Of a stretch of 64,000 bases of DNA, positions 60,484-64,000 are shown one piece after another (position 1 is the first letter of the stretch; each line of letters opens with the position of its first letter). The notes under the pieces are model-generated. The model ran no database searches and was not told the DNA's origin. It saw nothing but the letters and a program-made list of their open reading frames with translations. The stretch is from positions 46,202,255-46,266,254 of the forward strand of contig NC_053048.1 of NCBI RefSeq assembly GCF_003473485.1, given 5' to 3'. The DNA is from Medicago truncatula. Taxonomy: Eukaryota; Streptophyta; Magnoliopsida; Fabales; Fabaceae. The translations under genes were made by a program, and so were the position numbers.

Positions 60484-61879
60484 AAGAATCAAGATTAAAC
60501 CACTTAGACGTCACAACGGAACATCTATTTTGGGTGTTTGAGTGGGTCTAATATGTACACTATTTATTATAGAATTGTTTAATGTTAAAACTTAATAAAC
60601 AATCTCTCCATCTTAGCTTCTCAATATTTTTTATTAAACGGGTCATAACAATAAGTCAATAACTCTAAATTTACTATTTTTCACCATTCTTTACAAACAC
60701 ATAATATATTCACTACATATGATGTTATGTATTTAAATTGACAACAGATAGATACAACACCTGCCATTATAGATGCTCTTAGATGTCAATTGAATGGGTT
60801 AGTGGAGTGGACACGAAGCAAGAATTAGTAATTAAACTCAAACCTTTGTACGTTTACGAGTGACTTTGGGTGATCGAGAGTTACTACTTATCCACACAAT
60901 ATAAGAAAACTAGATTGGTTACATGATTGCGTAAGGTCCTTCTACAGTAAAATAAGACTCCACTTATAATTTCACATGCGGTAGTAATAATGGATCTACA
61001 ATCAAATTCAAATGGTGAATCAATGTAAAACAAAATAGAAATAAAGATGGAGGATAGTTCCATTGCTTAGTCCTAAAGTTAAGAAGATTTTCATTTTATT
61101 TTTATTTGATGACCTCTAAATTCTTTTTTGTAGATAGTTATAGAAAGTGTTATAAAAATCTGCATGACTGGTTGAAGATATGTTTGTTATATATTAAAAA
61201 AAGCTTTTAAATCCATATTTTTAAAAATAATTAACATGAGAACTTACTTACAAATAATAAAAGTTAACCAGTCATGCTAACCGTGTTCTTTGAGCACTAA
61301 TTAAAGAATTGAAAATAGAAAGTAAACATAAGTTTTGTAATAAAAAAAAAACACTTTTTTAATTTTCAAAAATCTAGAATACACAGTTTTCAAGGTATTA
61401 TTTCCTTTTATAATTTCATAAGAAGTGCCCTTGAAACTTATTATTATTATTTTTTTTTTATATATATTAAGAGAGTAATAATTTTAACAATCAGGAACTT
61501 AAACACTCAATATTAGAGATTTTAACATAATACAAGTCACATATTGTTTCAAGAACTATCTAATACAAATAATTTTTAAGAGAAACGACTCAAAATAGCT
61601 TATATTTTAAGCATTTTTTGAATTTTTATTATAAAAAAAGTGGTAGCAAACTGATGACATACTCAATTTTTTTTTATTTTATGAAAAACTATTTAAACCA
61701 ATTTCTTATTTGAAGTTTTATTTAGAAATTCCTCTTTTAAAAAAATGTATAACTAAAAGATGAAATACTTTAATAAACCTTTTTTCCCTCTTCTTCTCCA
61801 AACTTGCGGAAAGACGTGACACATTTTTTATGGTATTTTGTCTTATATATATTTTACATAAACTTATTTAAATTCCATT

Positions 61880-62215
61880 CGAAAGATCAGAGCTAAAGTT
61901 GATCGTTCCAATCAATATTAAGCTTTAAGGGCGATCTTTCTTTCAACTATAATTTTTTTCCTGGTTTTTAACCTTTTACATGAGATAATGTTCGTTTTCT
62001 ATGGAATAAATTTCAAAGTTTCTATGTACCAAATTTTTTTTTCTTCAAAGTTTCTTATGGTGTGTATATTAATATAATTCAACATCGAATTTTCCTTATT
62101 GAAAATAAAGTTGGCTTGTGGGTTTTATTTGTCGAGATTCACATTTGTACTTTTGATATCTAATATGTTTAGTTTAGGGCATAATGGTTTTTGCTTTGTG
62201 ACTTTGGTCTGTTGG
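61880..62215 (+). pseudogene. Diverged copy of the COA1-like gene's 3' end and 3' UTR
   Basis: CGAAAGATCAGAGCTAAAGT and GTTCCAATCAATATTAAGC parallel CGAAAGACCAGAGGCAAAGT and AGTTCCAATCAATAATAGTA at the gene's stop (59225-59275). Homology runs on through GATCTTTCTTTCAACTA, CTGGTTTTTAACCTTTTAC, GGAATAAATTTCAAAGTTTC and GTGACTTTGGTCTGTT to the site that matches 59877. The SINE at 59421 and the extra repeat around it are absent here. Only the last few codons are present, so it is not a gene. Confidence 0.8.
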
Positions 62216-62725
62216 CCTTGTTGAATAGTAGCACATGTACATAATAAATGAAATACAAAATAAAATAATTATTAAAAAAAAACTTATTGAATCAAAATAT
62301 TTTATAGCTACAATTTGAATCCAATTATAAATGTAAAAGATAAAGAAGTGATAACTAACTAGATCCTATTTTTGTGTCAAAAAAAACTAGATCCTATTTT
62401 AAAATTTGGATGCAAAGATAAAACTTTAAAATATAAGGAATAGTTTGTTGAGATATTTATGCTACATAATATATTAAAAAAAAAAAAAATCAAAAACTCA
62501 AATAAAATATTTAAGAATAAGATTAAAATAATATATGAATTTTGTTGAGATAGTTATGCCAAATAAATAAAAATCTTTCAAAGAGATTTTAATGCTGATT
62601 TAGTGAAAGATTATTATTAAACAAAATATACGAGATTTTAGCTGAAAATATATTTTAGGTTTAGCTATAAATAATAGATGTATTGATGCATGTTTTCCAT
62701 ACTTTCTTTAAATCGTTTGCCAAAG

Positions 62726-64000
62726 ATGTCGTCTTCCTCACATAAAAAGAGAAGGTTGAGAAAATCTTCCAAGGTAGATAGGATAAGCGACCTGCCGGAT
62801 TCAATTCTGTGTCACATACTCTATTTTCTTCCAACCAAACTTGCTGCAACCACAAGTGTCCTCTCAAAAAGATGGAAACTATTGTGGCTTTCGGTTCTAG
62901 CTTTCGACTTTGACTCCAGCCGCTTCAAAACTTCTGATCTCTTTCTTCGTGTGGTGTATTCAACGATATACCGGCGAGATATCGCACTACCAATCCATTC
63001 GTTTCACCTCAAATCTCGTAGTTGGGACATCCAAAAGGATGTCAATCAATTTGTTTACCTTGTAGGGCAACGTGGAATACTAAACTTATGCCTCGACCTG
63101 TCTAAGATTTGTCGCTATATAATTGAATTACCTACTACTATTCTTAGTTCTGGAACGCTAAAGGTTCTTAAGTTGAGAAACTTAATTGTAGGAGATAATT
63201 CTCAAGTGGATTTACATTTACCTAGTCTTAAAACTCTCCATTTGAATAGGGTTGATTTTGAATGTCATGAGCATCTAATGAAGATTTTATTAAGTTGTCC
63301 TATTCTAGAGGATTTGGAAACTAAGCTTTGCTGTGTGATGGATTTCCAAAGCCGTTTTTCGGATGAATTTGCAGCCTTTCCCAATTTGATCAAGGCAAGG
63401 ATTACTGAATTCTATATTCCACTTAGTATGGTTTGTAAGGCAAAGACGCTACATATTGAAGTGGTATGAATATCGTCGTCCTAACTCCTAAATAAACGTT
63501 TAATTTAATTTTGATTTTCTTACTATACATACATATCTAATTAATGTTGTGTCTTGTGTGACTCATGAAGCCTATGTTCACAAATTGCAAGCACCTTCCC
63601 ATGTTTGAGAGTCTGACTTACTTGAAGCTTAGCCTATCTTTTAAAGTTTGGTATCCGAAGTGGAAGTGGTTGATGAGAATGCTCAAACTTTCTCCAAAAC
63701 TTCAAAATCTTATCATCAAGGTGATCTTTATATTAAATTTTTCCTTATTAAATGCATTTTAATTTTATAAAAAAAATAAACGTGAATTGTTGGCAGGATA
63801 ACGAGGATCTAGAAGAGAAGATTGATGAATGTTGGAAGGATCCACCAAACATTCCAGAATGTCTTTCATCACAACTCAAAACATGTCGCATTAGAGTTTT
63901 CAAAGGGACACAATATGATCTGCAATTTGCAATATATATCATGGAGAATTCAAAAGTACTAGAAACTATGAGAATTAATAGTATACGTTCCCTAGATATA
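62726..64000 (+). CDS. F-box/LRR protein with FBD-type C-terminus, 3' end outside window
   Basis: Putative substrate adaptor of SCF ubiquitin ligases, a family very expanded in plants. Exons 62726-63463, 63571-63720 and 63797 to beyond the edge. The F-box is near the N-terminus ([32 protein letters not shown]). Leucine-rich repeats follow ([59 protein letters not shown]). The start of an FBD-like segment ([27 protein letters not shown]) comes last. An upstream in-frame ATG at 62690 would add 12 residues; 62726 gives [16 protein letters not shown] and is preferred by family look. The second exon's acceptor (CATGAAG at 63570) is weak. Substrate unknown. Confidence 0.9.

Larger units (their letters stand above)
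59262..62725. other. Spacer downstream of the COA1-like gene to the F-box gene
   Basis: Contains the 3' UTR of the COA1-like gene, a SINE (59421-59595), a G-rich block, a long T tract at 60441-60469 followed by (GT)n, and a diverged copy of the gene's 3' end at 61880-62215. Between 60300 and 61880 it is AT-rich and featureless to me. The final 500 bp should include the F-box promoter; no clear TATA was chosen. Confidence 0.6.

Overview
The window is plant nuclear DNA. It is AT-rich, its genes are broken into many short exons with GT/AG introns, and most of the spacer is miniature transposons, SINE-like pieces and retrotransposon relics. The protein families and repeat styles point to a dicot, most likely a legume such as Medicago; that assignment is inference from style and was not tested by a search. 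Exons were assembled by hand from splice consensus and reading-frame continuity. For every complete gene the exon lengths sum to a multiple of three.

Layout: (1) 1-7272 (+), the C-terminal two thirds of a full-size ABCG/PDR transporter, with a degenerate reverse-oriented Ty1/copia element in one intron and a GC-AG intron. (2) 9019-14847 (-), a SUVR1/2-type histone methyltransferase with WIYLD, pre-SET, SET and post-SET regions, 3'-to-3' with the transporter. (3) 20463-21607 (+), a two-exon plasmodesmata-located (DUF26) receptor-like protein. (4) 21608-32476, about 11 kb without a credible gene, holding foldback elements, two diverged LTR fragments and unclassified coding relics. (5) 32477-40324 (+), the U1 snRNP-associated splicing factor PRP39 in 13 coding exons. 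(6) 40325-44112, a spacer with an 847-bp Mutator-like foldback and a Stowaway-like MITE. (7) 44113-47854 (+), a G3BP-like NTF2/RRM/RGG RNA-binding protein. (8) 49362-50768 (-), a TPR-like protein. (9) 55327-59261 (+), a small COA1-like (cytochrome oxidase assembly) mitochondrial protein. (10) 62726-64000 (+), the start of an F-box/LRR/FBD gene cut by the window edge.

The genes are unrelated single units, not an operon or pathway cluster; two concern RNA processing or RNP biology (PRP39, G3BP-like) and one chromatin (SUVR). I found no convincing new multi-gene system. The most useful anomalies are structural: a 100-bp tandem duplication that copies a 3' splice site of PRP39; a 101-bp near-identical duplication in the proposed last intron of the SUVR gene; a duplicated COA1-like 3' end that lacks the SINE present in the original; a MITE family with two clear copies in the spacers plus a likely inverted partial copy; and four foldback elements able to give hairpin RNA.
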